A stretch of 64,000 nt of DNA. Origin: Ophioderma brevispina. Taxonomy: Eukaryota; Echinodermata; Ophiuroidea; Amphilepidida; Ophiodermatidae. The number at the start of each line of letters is the position of its first letter. Within the stretch, counting starts at the first letter, position 1. Positions 11,994-25,272 of this stretch are shown here, one piece after another. A program made the position numbers and the translations under genes. The DNA is taken from NCBI GenBank assembly GCA_023653785.1, contig JAMKCH010084935.1, positions 1 to 64,000 on the forward strand, read 5' to 3'. Under the pieces are notes generated by a model. It had not been told where the DNA came from, ran no database searches, and saw only the letters and a program-made list of their open reading frames with translations.

Positions 11994-13681
11994 TTAAAGG
12001 TGCAACAAGAGATTTCACATAACATGTGCCTCTAAAAATAATGTGAAAATTCTGATTTTTGAACTAATGTAAAGCTTTCTATCAAAATTGTCTCCAGGTG
12101 AAAGTATTAAAGGTGCAACGAGAGATTTTGAGGCACCCAAATATTGTGTCATAATATTAATTTCATATAAATTAGACACTCGATAGATTTCTTACCTTAT
12201 ATTTGACTACAGGAATATCTAAAAAAAGAGGAAAAATATGATTTTGATTTGCTTATATTTCAATATAAAACATTTCGTATTTGCTCCTATACAAAATTAG
12301 AAATTTTACAATTTTTGTACCAAAGAAACATTTCTCAGCTTATTCTTTTCAGATGGGGATATTTTTTATGGAAAGCTTTACATCAAGTAAAAATCAGTAC
12401 TTTTTTAGGGATACCTGATATGTGAAATCTCTTTTTTTTCACCTTTAAACTGAGAAATATTTCTTTGGTACAACAATTGTGAAATTTCAAATTTACTATG
12501 GGAGTAAATATTTAATTTTGGCCCATGTTTTATACTGAAATTAAGGTAATGGCCTACCATAATTTTTAATTTTTGCTATGAGGGACCTACAGCATTAATG
12601 TATTGACATAATAAACCTATGGGGATGCCGGAACAAAATATGTAGTTTCAAGGTCAAAGGTTACCTAATTTGCATAACAATGGCAGCCATCTTTTGAAAA
12701 TTTCAACCGTACCATCTTGGAGATGATTTGTATTTCATACATTTTTGGGCTTAAAATGTCCAACTAAATGTAAAATTTGACGCTAAATAGCCATTTGAAC
12801 TTTAACCGATAATGGGGTAATATTTTGCATTTTGCATCGTTTTGGTCAATTGTTTTGCAAAAAAAATGGCAAATTTTGACTTTCTAGCCCATGTAAATTT
12901 GAAATAAAAGACAAATTTGGAAAAAGGCTATTTAGCGTCAAATAAATACTAAAAATGCACCGACATGCAACGTTGAGCTTTATAGCACGTATAGTTTTGA
13001 AAATGAAGGCCGTAACAGGTTATAAAAAGCCGTTTCGAGAAAATTACAACTATGCATTTTGAAATGTTTTTTTACAAAACATAAATGTAGAGAATGAATT
13101 TAATATTTGATGAACATATGACAATGAATAGCTTTAAAATGTTTTTAAGGAAAAATGTTAAATATAGAAGGTTGAAAACAACAAAATACATAAGAAATTA
13201 ATAGAGTACAACAATTTAGATAATTTGTATGATTTTTAACATCATTTCTACTAACTATAAGCACAAATGGTCTCAAAGTACAGCACACAGTACATAAAAT
13301 TAATTTTATAGATATGCCTTAAATAGCACCTGGTGGGATCATTTTACATGCATTTGAATAGGAAAACTCCTGGACAGCCTACTATTAGTTTGTGTGTTTT
13401 GAATTGAATTTTCTCTGAAATCGGAACGGAATGTTGGATTTTCGTCAAATAAAAAGCAAAATAAAACTGCGAGAATTCACATTTTAATCACTGATAAATA
13501 GGAAATTGCATATTCCAAGGCAACTATGGTAGGCCGTTACCTTAAGCAAATAAAAATCGTTTGTTTTTTCACTTTCTAGGCATTTTTGTAGCCAAAGAAA
13601 GGTATAAAATCTATTGGCGTCTTATCTATATGAAATCACTACATATAACACAACACCCAAAATCTCTCGCTGCACCTTTAA
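11994..13681. mobile_element. Cluster of overlapping TTAA elements (AAGGTGCAACRAGAGATTT family)
   Basis: Left-type ends start at 11994 and 12107 (TTAAAGGTGCAACAAGAGAT and TTAAAGGTGCAACGAGAGAT). Right-type ends finish at 12448 (CTTTTTTTTCACCTTTAA) and 13681 (CTCTCGCTGCACCTTTAA). Inner phrases pair 11994 with 12448 and 12107 with 13681, so the two elements interleave rather than nest simply. A third, distinct element (12541-13545) sits inside. No coding sequence. Confidence 0.6.
12541..13545. mobile_element. TTAA-flanked element nested in the 12-kb cluster
   Basis: TTAA plus GGTAATGGCCTACCATA at the left; TATGGTAGGCCGTTACC plus TTAA at the right; 1005 bp. It splits a host element whose two halves lie on either side. 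The body is AT-rich with no ORF, so it is a nonautonomous element. Confidence 0.72.
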
Positions 13682-13689
13682 CTTAAGAC

Positions 13690-16300
13690 CTTCACATTAG
13701 AATATTTGAATTCTTTTTACCCCCAACAAATAAAAAATTAAAATATATCACGAGCAAAATGTAATGATAAATTGCGTTGATCTGTTGCCTTTGGAAGCCT
13801 GTGAATCAAGTTAGTGCATGACCCGCCTTCTAGTGCATGAACCGCCTTCTCTGAATGCCGAATGTACATAATTACATTTGTGGTTACAAATTGATTACAA
13901 ATATTGCCGTTTGCCATGAAAAAATGCAGTAGAGAAGCAACCTAGTTTATATGATTACGTATAAGCTCGAGTTACTATTTCCTAGGGTATATCGAATGTT
14001 TCAACCTTTACATGTAGTGCTTTCTGGACAAAACACCCTTATGTTACCACTGGACATTCTTCTTCCTGGTGATAAATGCTATGTTGAAAGTAAAGAAGCC
14101 ATTTGGCATTCTCCTGTGCGTCCAGGATTCATAAAGAAGGCTGGTTTTGGTCAGCGACTTAAAATATCCACAAAATCCACAAATCCTCGGCTGCTTGAGC
14201 TACTACTAGTAAATTTAGGGCTAGAGGGGATGGGTTACCTTCCATTTTGGGGAATTTTCTACTTTTAAATCTAATACGTTCGGTATTATTTTGTAGCTAT
14301 GGCTATTTGTAATAAAAATATGTAAGAAAAAAAGAAAAAAATGCCTAGTCGTAGTTTTGTACGGCATGGGTAAATATATAACTATGATATCCATAATTTT
14401 CAGTGTCAGAATACGTGAATAATCTGAAAAATATCCTTTGTTTACTTTTTTCGTCGTATATATACATGCTTGTGCTTAAAGAAGAAAACTATATCTGTTT
14501 GAATCTTTAATCTCCTTCTGTAAGCTTTGTTCGGGTGTTTATTCAATTCTTAGTAATGGTATTACTATTACCCAATATATATTTAACTTGTAATTTAAAG
14601 TTTGTCAGGCCTTGCATTAACTTGTAGGTTTACATGATTTGAGTAACACATTGACTTTGGTACATTTTGTTCCTTCTACTTTATCAGGATCTATTGCCCC
14701 TCCAGCTCAATATGTGTCGGTACTTGTGTTTAAAAGTGGTTCACGAAAATACTATTTTAAATCCAATCATTTGCTTGAGATAAGACGTGAGGCGCATTAC
14801 CTTGTTTGTGTTCATTGATCGATTATTGTTATCATTACATGTTTAATTTTGTTATTTCATAAAGTCATCTGGAGGGCTAAACATTATTTCGCTTAGTTAA
14901 AGCGAAAGTTCAGATTTATTCGCAAAAAGAAATCTGCCTTAAGGAATTTTAAAGTAAGAGCTACAAATCATTCGGATGTTTTCTAAAACCAAAAATTGTC
15001 ATAGTGTCAGCGTACTCATCCTGTTGAAAACGGGTTCAACATACGGTTACTACAATTACTGTAATCCTATTTACTTTTTTTCTAAGTGCAACCAACGGGA
15101 AAATTTCAATTTTTCAAGGTATGCACCTTAGGCAACTATTACCATACGTCTATATGTTGTTATCAAGGGCATTAAATAAAGTAACTTTTACACTAAAATC
15201 CTTAGCAAATGCTCTTAATTTTATTATGTCTAGAAGCATATTTTGTAAGTCAATCCAATAATTGTGTTTTCACTGTTTTAGCAAACTTACCATCTTCAAG
15301 TCTTCTCTAGATAGGAACTTTAAAACTATGCAAATAAAAACATATATTAAATTTAGGTGTCATGCGTAGATTCTGTTATGACGTCCTCATGATGTCAAAG
15401 GTAAGAAATACCTTTCAACACAATATATGAGCTTGTGCACATAATGATCTGAAATTTTATATAAGATATTAATGGTTTAATCCAGGATTGGTTGAAGCAA
15501 GTTTGTATGTCCCAAAAAACTATTACATATAATTAAACTACGCGCAATAATTAACATGACCTTATAGAGTCCGAAGGAATGTCCCAAGTGAACAGAAGCG
15601 TTTGCAGTCAACGATGATATGTCCTCCACCGCAACTTCAAAAGACATGATGCAAAGTCACTATTTATGAATTCCAGGTAATATTTCATGGGAATCTTCTC
15701 AGTCCTGACGGAGAAATTTTGACCAGCAGTTCTATGACGAAAAGGTTGAATAAGTCACTCGCGACACTAAGATTCCACGTAGATCAGTCCAAGTATTCAC
15801 ATAATGTCCACAATTGGAATCCTATTTTGATTCCCAGCAACTTTTGACTGCAAAGAGACAGTGGGAATAAATTAGAGCGACTTCGCTCACATTGAATTAA
15901 GTAAAATCTGGCACTAGGTACTGTTACAGGTGCTGCAACACATTGCAGGCAAAACTAACTATAACCATACTGTATAGCTCCTGGGTAGACGGAGGTTGTG
16001 GCCCCTGGGTCTTTCCAGTGAGAAGTATTTCACTATCACAGCTAGATTCCCCTTTCCTAATAATAATCAGACAAGCATCACTCATTGCATAAAACATAAC
16101 CTGGTTACTATCACATTTATAACGATCATGGGGAATTACTAATTTTTCAATCTGTTTTGATCTCAAAGCATAAAACAATGTTGACTCAGTTTTCTAAAAT
16201 TACATCTTGGGGAATTCTTGTGCAATCTATCTAGTGGTAAACAGGTATCGATCTCAATATGCACAGGGGGAATGTCTATTTGTCTCTTTTCAACATAACG
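13690..16300. other. No supported feature
   Basis: AT-rich DNA. The longest open frame (13951-14268 plus, 105 codons) has no family motif, no splice context and no start context worth noting, and a minus-strand frame at 15924-16178 is similar. I regard both as chance or as repeat-derived. Confidence 0.5.
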
Positions 16301-16307
16301 TTAACTG

Positions 16308-17160
16308 TTACAGTGAGAAAACTTTTCTCAAATAAAATAATATTTTCAATCACAAAATGGAGGCTATATAACCGTATTACATATGGTATAGTGTGACCAA
16401 TTCTCAGACACTTTTGTCTACTAGCGGTTTCCACATAACAGGGAGGTTAACGGTACAGGTTGTGATCCAGCAAATGATGCTTTATTTATGGTTCACTTAA
16501 TATACTTGAAAAAAGCTTATTCAAAACATTTGGTGATTCATATTCTGCGGTTTTGTGGTTATGAGCAATTGTTGTTTCCAACTGTCCCATATGCCACTGT
16601 GCTGTAATCTTTGCCGTTCACGGACACGAAAATACAAAACATTACAAATACAATGGGAAAATCGTTACGCATTTGAAAAGAAAAAGGTGTGGAAACACAC
16701 TTCTAATCACACAGTCCAATTAGTAATAATAATCGTTCACATTCTATCAATGTATATTGTAACAAATCAATAAGCCAACTTCGCGCGTGTAATCACTGAT
16801 TTAATCTGGCATCAACTTCGAGGGAAATTCAGCCCGAAGGAATAGAAGCGATAGAACTATGTCGTATATGATATAGGGAATGTAAATATTAGCATAAATA
16901 CTCAAATTTGAGGCTCTGGCAAAGTAAAATAGAGTAAAATATGCTAAAAAACCTTATATCAGTGGCGGCACCACGTATAGATTTAAAGGCGAATTGTTAA
17001 ATCGCAAATTCTGGGAGCGGCACGTTCGTGTAGTGGCGTTTTGCCATCTTACGAAAAAACTCGTCAAAATATCTTATCGGTTTTTAGTGTTTGCTCATGC
17101 CCATGTCCATTAAAACTTGAATTTAAATTATTAAAAATGTACATACAAAAAATACAAAAA
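16308..17160. repeat. Second tandem duplication, first copy
   Basis: Order: ATAAAATAATATTTTCAATC, AGCGGTTTCCACATAACAGG, TTTCCAACTGTCCC, CGTTACGCATTTGAAAAGAA, CGCGCGTGTAATCACTGATT, ATCGCAAATTCTGGGAG. The same order recurs at 17200-19030. Open frames inside (16555-16773, 17041-17223) have no recognisable motif, and I do not call them genes. Confidence 0.65.
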
Positions 17161-17199
17161 ATAAAAAAAATCAACAAAGTCAACACTTTTCTTTCTTCC

Positions 17200-19030
17200 C
17201 GTGAGAAATCTTTTCTCAAATAAAATAATTTTTCAAATCACAAAATGGAGGCTAATATCACAGTATACATATTGTATAGGTGTGCACTTCTCAACACTTT
17301 GTCTCCCTAGCGGTTTCCACATACAGGGAGGTTAAGGTTACATTTGTGATGCCAGAAATGATGCTTTATTCATGGGGTTCACTTAATCTACTTGACAAAG
17401 CTTAGTCACAACATTTGAGTTGGTTCCTATTTGGCGGTTTTTTGCGTGTTAGGAGCAATGGCTTGTTTCCAACTGTCCCTAATGCCACTTGTGCTGTAAG
17501 TTTATTCCGTTCACGACAGAAATACAAATGCAAATTTCTCAGAAATACGAACCGAATTTGCACGTAGATTGTTAACCATGGACTACTAAGGCTGATAGTT
17601 CCGATATACAAAAACCTCAACTTTTAGGTAAGTCAAGGACGAGGTTGTGGAGCACGATGTGCTCCCATCCCCGTCGTGATTCGTGTACGGTGTAACACAA
17701 ACGTTCTTCTGTTCAATCGAAGAATAAAAGATTCATGTCAGTCTTTTCTGAAAAAACAAATTTTCAATTCCTTAGACTAGCAGCGGCAACCGCTAACATT
17801 TGGAGATAAATTGTCGTTTCATGATAATTTCCAAAACCATGAAGTTACATTTTGGGCATCACACTTAAGTGCTAATTCGGGTTCATGAAGACCAGTTCAG
17901 GTTGTTTTTTTTTCTAATTGCTTGTGAATACCGATATGTTTTAGGTTTCCAGATTCTGGTTTGTCTAAAGTTTCCTGGTGGTATTTAGTCTTACCAGAAA
18001 ACGTGTATTATATTCCCGAGACCAATAGTTACCAAGTTGTTAACCAAGACACGTTTTAACAATTATATATATAATTTAGTACTGTCGTATTCGCGTTGAT
18101 ACGTTCGGCCCCCCTGGAGTTTTGGACTATTCAGATTAAAGTCGGAGAGGGATTCAACAAGCTCTACCAGGAAAAATTGAAAGATAAATTTGCACGTGCC
18201 ACACCGGGATTATCTTGAGGACACTCCAGTCATTTACCTCACTCACCTGCTACTGAATACACTTTCATTCATTTAGAAACGCACTATAGTGTATTCAGGC
18301 CTTAACATTTCCTCACAATAACCATATAAAACAAAGTCCTCGCTCATTGACTTTTTCATTCACCACGCAAGATTGTACGGGTTCACCTATCATATGAATC
18401 GAGTATAGATCGTTTTATCCTTATTATAAAACAAGGAGACATGATAGATGTCGACGTATTCAACAATCACGTTTCACGTCGAATAAATACTCCCCAAGTG
18501 GTTTGTCGTTACGCATTTGAAAAGAAAAATGTGTGAAAACACAATTCTAATCACACCGTCCAATTTCGTTAATAATAATCGTCACATTTTATAATCATGT
18601 ATTTTAACAAATCATGCGCCACACTTCGCGCGTGTAATCACTGATTTAATCTGGCATCAACTTCGAGGTAAATCAGCCCCCGAAGGAATAGAAAGCGATT
18701 AAGAAAACTAGGGGCTTATATTGATAAGGAATGTAAATATTTTATTAATAACTAAAATTTGAAGGCCTTGGCAAAGTAAAAATAGGTAAAAATGCTTAAA
18801 ACAACCTTATGTTTTTTTGTTCATCAGTGGACCGGACAGCGTCATATATTTAAAGGCGAAATGGGGAAATCGCAAATTCTGGGAGAGGCAAGTTCGGGTA
18901 GTGACGTTTGCATCTTACGAAAAAACCTTGCCAAATATCTTATACGGGTTTTTAGTTTTTGTCCAGGCCAATTTCCATTAAAAATGATTAAATTAGTCAA
19001 AAATTACGAGTTTATAAAAGTATTGTTAAG
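17200..19030. repeat. Second tandem duplication, second copy with ~950-bp insertion
   Basis: Matches the first copy in 17200-17530 and again in 18505-19020. The intervening 17535-18500 has no counterpart there and is probably an insertion; it includes the small inverted repeat GAGCACGATGTGCTC, and I could not define its ends. No gene is supported. Confidence 0.6.
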
Positions 19031-20339
19031 GAGACGTAAGAAAAAAATCAACAAAGTCGAATCTTTTAATATTGTGTCAATTTCGTGGAATATAAGTAAA
19101 TGACAACGGATATTTTAGCGGCACTTTTTCTAAGCATCAACGTTCTGTGAGATATTTTGAATTCATTTGTTAAACCAGATCTTAGGCTAAATCCTCGTTT
19201 TTTATTTCATCGAATTTGATGGATCCTAACCGGAGATATTGTCAATTGAACACAGAGGATAACATACCACTTGGGCCAGTTTCACTTAAAGGTTCTAGAA
19301 AGTAAAGGCATGAGTTGTGTAGCATCATTGTGGATTAAACCATTTTCAAACAAAAGAATATTGTACAGATCAGAGTGAATGTATTATCATACATTGAACT
19401 AATCACTATATTATTTTTCAAATAGTGAAAGCATCAGATATTATGTTTTTGGGGAAATGGGGACTCACTCACAGGGGGACAATAATCGTGAAATTCATGT
19501 GAATATTGGGAATTTGACTGCTGAAACTAATGGAACAGCCACGAGTCTCTATTGGAGGACAAATGTCCTGACAATGTTCTAATGTGGAGTGCCAAATTAC
19601 CCTTCCCCTGTTCCTCACTGCATCCGTGATGCCAAGAAGGAACATTATGAAGAAACCAGTTTTGAACAAAGAACAATAAAGGGAACGATGGTTGGTTTTC
19701 AAAAGCCTCATTTTACTTTCAACGAGGGTGTTTTATGTTTCTACCTTGTGTTGAAAGCTGGAGTAAGGTTGAGACAACAAGACTGTTTGGAATTGAATTC
19801 CCAATGCTACATGTATTTTATTGGCAATTGTGACATTATAAAGTTATAAATTATGTTATATCACAAGAAGCAGCACTTTATACCTATATGTTTATTTGAA
19901 TTTTCAATAAAGGATACCTTGAAGTTGATTTTCAGTGGCAACTGCGTTGATATCGGGATGCCCGAAACTGGCCCAGCGGGGTTTTCAAGTGTCTTACATA
20001 ATTGGCTGTAACTCATGAACCAGACCCCCAAATTACACTAACTAAAAATCTCATGAAAGCTCGAACATTTTTAAAAAAGAACCAGTCAACGATCATTTGA
20101 GATAAACTGAAGTTGTTGGCCAAAAAAATAAATCTTTGATTGTATAGTTTTTTGGGTGGACAGTCTGTAGATCGGATTGCATAGGTTATAATTTAGAATA
20201 TCGCTCTAATGGTGCTGACGACTAGTGAATCTCTTTTAATTTTAGTTGTTATAAAGAGGTGCTGAAATCAGTAACAAATCTTAAGTTACCACCAATCATA
20301 TAGTTTAGTAAATTTGTAATTTGATCCATCACAAACAGC

Positions 20340-20930
20340 AAAAGAAACTATGGGGGTGGTTACCCCCCCCCCCCCCAAAAAAAAAAAAAAAAAAAACCCC
20401 GAGAATTTGTTATAAAGCACTCGATGCTTATGATTTTGATACCAATGGATAGGTATGGTCCTCCTCTTTCCATTGATACCAAAATAAGTACCAACATACC
20501 TAGTATGTATGGCGTCACAATGACGTCATCAAGTCCGCGAGTCGGCAAAATTGGCATTTTCGACCGAAAATAGGCGAAAATCCAATTTTGCGCTAAAAAT
20601 CGCAGGAATATCGGATTTTCATGCGGTTTTCAGCTCTAAATGGTGACATTTGGCTAGTTTTACATAAACATAGAGTTTTAGAGCCATACTGTGCATAATA
20701 TTTTAAAAAATGCACCATAAAATATCCTTGGGTGGCAACCACCCCCTACCCTTCGACTTTGACGGCATACCCTAACCCCGGTGAAGGTGCTACCTTCACA
20801 TTTTTTTCGCTAAAATGACCGGAAAGGATGAAAGAACGATTACCCAGAAGCTTTTTAAGAAAGTTTTTAGCATTTTAGCGCACGGGAGCGAAGTTCACTA
20901 AGGGGTGGTGGTAACCACCCCCCTACAACA
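20340..20930. mobile_element. MITE related to copy at 625-1215
   Basis: Same body as 625-1215 (GAATTTGTTATAAAGCAC, AGTCCGCGAGTCGGCAAAAT, CCTAACCCCGGTGAAGG), with inverted poly-G/C-flanked ends GGGGGTGGTTACC and GGTAACCACCCCC. Flanking TTAA sites are not clear in this copy. Confidence 0.6.
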
Positions 20931-21734
20931 TGCAGGTTAGGCAAACCATAATTTCAATCATTGAAATGTAATGAACATATTTTTTTACATTTCAATACAA
21001 TTTGACTTTTTCTGATATAATCATTGATACAATCCCTGTATAATCACTATGGTCCATTCTCTTGAATTTTGTACACTTGATTTCTTGTACGTAGTTGTTA
21101 GCAAAAACATCACAAAGAAATTGTTCCCCTTGCAATTAGTCGTGGGTTTTGCCATTATTTTATCCAATTTACCAGACTAGAAATTTTAACCGAACTAGGA
21201 GTAATTATAGATGATGCACCATTTCATTCTGCGCATTGTACTACGCGTGTTTATTCCAAGTTCGCTGTGTCTTGCTCGAGAGGAATGAAGTCTGTATGTT
21301 TTCCTGTTATACTAGACTCTAGAAATGCCAATAACAACCATCAAAGAGCATCAATTTAGAAATTATTTCGATATTAAAATTACCAGGAATAAAACATGTA
21401 CGCTATAAACAGTCCAGAACCTGACACTTATAGATTACATCCTTTCGAACATAACACCTCCAGGGAAAGATAATAAATATATATCCTGTGTACCTGTAGA
21501 AGTAGTTAAATTTCAGTCCAGGAAAAATATTAAATATTATTAATTTTGTTCCATCATATATTTCATTTATCTAATGTTATCACATTTCTTCTCGAAGACA
21601 TCTATATATTATTACTCCTAACACTACCGCGGCATTTTTAAATCGTGTAGACATCATTCTATTAAATCTAGGCCATTTTATGGAAAATAATTTTTTGATG
21701 AAAATGAAATGAAAACACTTTGCAATAGCGACCC

Positions 21735-21830
21735 AACTCGCGTAACACTGAAGATCGTAGGAGGCTATATTGAAAACAATAGTAATTAAAGATCGTAGGA
21801 TGCTATATTGAGAACAATAGTACTTAATAA
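21735..21830. repeat. Two-copy tandem repeat
   Basis: AAGATCGTAGGAGGCTATAT then TGAAAACAATAGTA, repeated once with few changes. Confidence 0.65.
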
Positions 21831-22051
21831 GCTGTTGTCTGTCAATGGTTTTATCGGCATTATATATGTTCAAAGAGATACTGAAAAACAAATAAAGAGG
21901 CCTTCATTTCTTAAATAAAGAGGCATGAAGTAAAATAAAGAGAAGCGAATGACATAAAACACCGCAGTTACTTCTGTAGTGGTATATTGCTGATTAAGTA
22001 CTTTGTAACGCTCGCAATCATACAAAATTAATTCAATATACACTCCATTAT

Positions 22052-22170
22052 GATAAGGATAAGGACCTAGCTTAGTGCATTCGACAGGATAATCGCACGC
22101 AACCGTATGCACTGACCCATACGGTCAAGTGCAATTATCCTGTCGAATGCACTGAGGCGTGATCCTTATC
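22052..22170. repeat. Foldback palindrome
   Basis: GATAAGGATAAGG, TAGTGCATTCGACAGGATAA and CAACCGTATG are mirrored by CATACGGT, TTATCCTGTCGAATGCACT and GATCCTTATC with a loop of about 8 bases. Confidence 0.8.
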
Positions 22171-22337
22171 CGTCATATACTTTGAGAAAACAGTAGTATC
22201 AAATCATTACATTAACAATAATAATTAACAAAATTTATCTAAATTTTGAGGTAGTTTTTAAAATAAATTAAAAACACTTCTACACTCCAACATTTCCAAA
22301 GTTATACTCTATAAATAGTGCCAAAAAGACCTTGAAG

Positions 22338-22490
22338 CAATTTCATTGTTGATTAGTTTGTTTTGAAAATGATCTGGAAGTGCGAGAAAGATCAGACTCT
22401 CTAAGACGCTTAGAGTGGATAATCTCTCTCGCACCTCCCTGGTAGTTTCAAAACAAACCCATTAGTGATGAAACGCGTCAATGAAATTGA
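22338..22490. repeat. Foldback palindrome
   Basis: CAATTTCATTG, AGTTTGTTTTGAAA and GGAAGTGCGAGAAAGAT are mirrored by ATCTCTCTCGCACCTCC, TTTCAAAACAAACCC and CAATGAAATTG. Arms of ~65 bp with a short centre containing a second small inverted repeat (CTCTAAGACGCTTAGAG). Confidence 0.75.
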
Positions 22491-23319
22491 AAGAAAGATA
22501 GACTTTCCGCGCTGCCCTTACCGTTTTCAAAACAAAACCATCAGTGACGATTTGCATATAAATGCATATGAATTTTCTTCTACCAATTCGAACGCCCACT
22601 GTATTAGATGTTAGAGACCAACGCAGACATGCATCTACAAAACATGACTGGTTTCTGCATTGAAACGATTTTTTTTTGTGAATCTTGGGTTTCTTGAAGT
22701 AGACTCAATTCTCATGGGCCTACTATTATATAGCAACATTATATAGTCCATTTCTCTACCTCTGTGCAATGGTGGCATAACATTGACGCAGCTTTAACGC
22801 ACGCGTCAAGGTATGCCATCTTTGTGCGCGAGTGTAAAAAAACCGCGGCGTTCATCGCTTTAAACCAGCGCGTGCGGTTTACTGGTTCGCCCATCAAATC
22901 GCGCGCTGACGTCACTACACGTTAGCAGCTAAACTTTCTGAACGGCTTTCGAACTTGACAAATTATAACATAAGGAATTTTATATTTTAAGATCAATATT
23001 AATGTCAAACGTTTCGTCCTCTGAGAGTACAAAAAAGCTTGCTCTCGTTAATAAAGATGTACGCGTTTCGGAAAGAAACAGTACAAAATCACATTATTTG
23101 AAATGGTCTGCGCATGTGAATTCAACTAATACTTCATTGTGTTGAAAAAATATTGGTTTCTCGTATAATCTAAGTCAGGACTGACACCATGAATTGTAGA
23201 TACTAAGTTCGTAGAGGGTTTATATACGATGCAGACGTGTTACGTTTGAGCAGTAAGACTATATCACGTGATTGAATGGGTATTTTTAGTGCCTGCTAAA
23301 GTTGTTACCTTTGGTGACC

Positions 23320-23420
23320 CTCGTGCATTATCTTATGACCCTTGCATTATCTTCTGACCCGTGCTTGCATGATGACCCGTGCATTATCTTATCAACCGTG
23401 CATTATGTGACAGAGCCCAG
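23320..23420. repeat. Short minisatellite
   Basis: Five diverged units of GACCCGTGCATTATCTTAT, ~18-22 bp each. A related pair, GTGCATGACCCGCCTTCTA, occurs at 13815-13850. Confidence 0.6.
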
Positions 23421-23529
23421 TGCATTCGTGAAAAATAATGTACGCTTAAACCATAGATAATCTAACACTAAAGTATATCCTGTGATATTGACCATCGCGT
23501 ATGTGAATTGCATGGTATGGCATCCTCTT

Positions 23530-24412
23530 TTTTAAAGATCAACGAGATATTTCACATATGATTATATCAATTAAAAATGGAAAGCTCCGATTTTTCCCGA
23601 TATAAGCTTTCCACCACCAAATCAATATAATCTCCATCTTGAAGATTAAGCTGAATTACTTCTTGGTACAAAATGGAATTTTATAATTTCCTATGGTAAG
23701 AAATAGAAATGCAACCTAATGTTTTATATTGAGGTAAACAAAGCAAACATACTACAACCACAACAGCTGCATAGACGACCTGGATCTCTGTCGATAGTCC
23801 AGTTCATGAAGATAATGAAACCACAACAGTTAACAGGCATAACAATCACAAAGCTTACTTCATCATCAGTGTCTGTTGTGAGTTGAGTCTGTGGTTTGAC
23901 TGCAAGCAAGTGCATAAGCAAGATACATGTATGTATGTGAGAGAAGACATTGAATATGAAACAGAAATGCATGGAGTAAAACCAAAAGGATACAATTTTC
24001 GCCATGTATTCAATACCGAGGGTTAAGACCACCGCAGTTCTGGATTCCATTTTTTTCAAGACGGTGGGAAGTAATCATAGTCTGGCACGTATCATAGTAG
24101 TCCGGCTCCATAGACGATAACGGATAAGCGTGAAACTAATGTTTGCGCGTACGGAGTCACTCATCGATTGCCCTATTGTTCAATATTGTTCCCGGACTGT
24201 GAGCCCGGAGGACTATATCTCGTACCACAACGGAAATTTGCTTGTAAAAGTGTCTTAGAAGCATCAATGCCAACTATTGTAAGATCATCCGTGCTGTGAT
24301 TGGTGGGATTAAAGTGATTGGCTACAGATTTGTCTTTTTTGTTCTAATGTCAGATAAATGACCATAAAGTTTGGTTTTAAGGGCATTCTGGAAATCTGTC
24401 GTTGCACCTTTA
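23530..24412. mobile_element. Diverged relative of the AAGGTGCAAC TTAA family
   Basis: The left side carries AAGATCAACGAGATATTTCA and phrases shared with 12.2-12.5 kb (TTGGTACAAAATGGAATTTT, GAAAGCTCCGATTTTTC). The right side ends GTCGTTGCACCTTTAA. It is interrupted by the 150-bp MITE at 24082-24229. An open stretch at 23724-24059 on the minus strand lies inside it and is not regarded as a gene. Confidence 0.45.
24082..24229. mobile_element. ~150-bp MITE (TGGCAGG...ATAGTCCG ends), copy 1
   Basis: Shares CATAGACGATAACGGATAA, GTGAAACTAATGTTTGCG, ATCGATTGCCCTATTGTT and CCCGGACTGTGAGCCC with three other loci. The ends are inverted (TGGCACGTATCATAG against GGACTATATCTCGTACCA). Confidence 0.62.
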
Positions 24413-25058
24413 AATTAAAATAATTACGTAAAATCACTGCAAATACTCAACTAATAACGGAACTAGAGTCAAAGTTCATATTTACATGTTTTAGCCTTTA
24501 ATTTAGAATCCGGATGCGGTATTGCTAAAAACTGTTGTTAAAACTCTTTCTGCAGTTTTAGAAAATAAGATTAAAGATATATAATTTATAAAGTATATAT
24601 AAGTGTGAAGTGTCACATTAAACATACAGTACATCGTTCCTGCTTTTTAAGTTAAAGACCAAACACGTTTTGCAAACTATAAATGCAATAATCAGATAAT
24701 TTACATATTTTCCAAACATATCTTTAAAAATATAATTGAAGGTTACTTTTCATCGTTTCACATGATGATTTTGTCCATAATACACAAGATTCAACAGATC
24801 ACGATAAAGCTGTACAAATAACCAAATAATTTATAAGGAAGCTGGACCCAAAGTTTATGGGGTTTTTTAAAGCTGTGTGAAGTTTAGTAATATGTGATTA
24901 CCAATTCCCGCTCAGTTTTTATTTCAAGCTAGTTTTAGGTGAGAATTTAGAAAATTGAAAATTTGGTTGTCTACCTTGAAGAAATTGACCAGAACTATAT
25001 TTCTTTCCTATACTCATCCGCTTAACCTCTCACTCACGAAAAATAAAACAAATGATAT

Positions 25059-25272
25059 TTAACACAAGTGCCCAAGGAGGGGTTCCATGGGACCCAACAT
25101 TTTATTTGTTTGCAATTTCTCGGTTGCGCAATGAATATTTTCATGGAGAATTTTGCTATTTGTCTGATTTAATATGCTTCTCCTGATGCCCCCCCCCCCC
25201 ATAAAAATGATCCGTGCAGGGCTTCATTAGCATATTTAGGTTGGGTCCCTAGGAACCCCTCCTTGGGCACTA
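25059..25272. mobile_element. Short MITE with CCCAAGGAGGGG ends
   Basis: Left TTAACACAAGTGCCCAAGG then AGGGGTTCCATGGGACCC; right GGGTCCCTAGGAACCCCT then CCTTGGGCACTAAG. About 210 bp, with near-complete inverted ends. Confidence 0.6.

Noticed and set aside
13951..14268. 105-codon plus-strand open frame
   Set aside because: No recognisable domain, no splice or promoter context, and surrounded by repeat-rich DNA.
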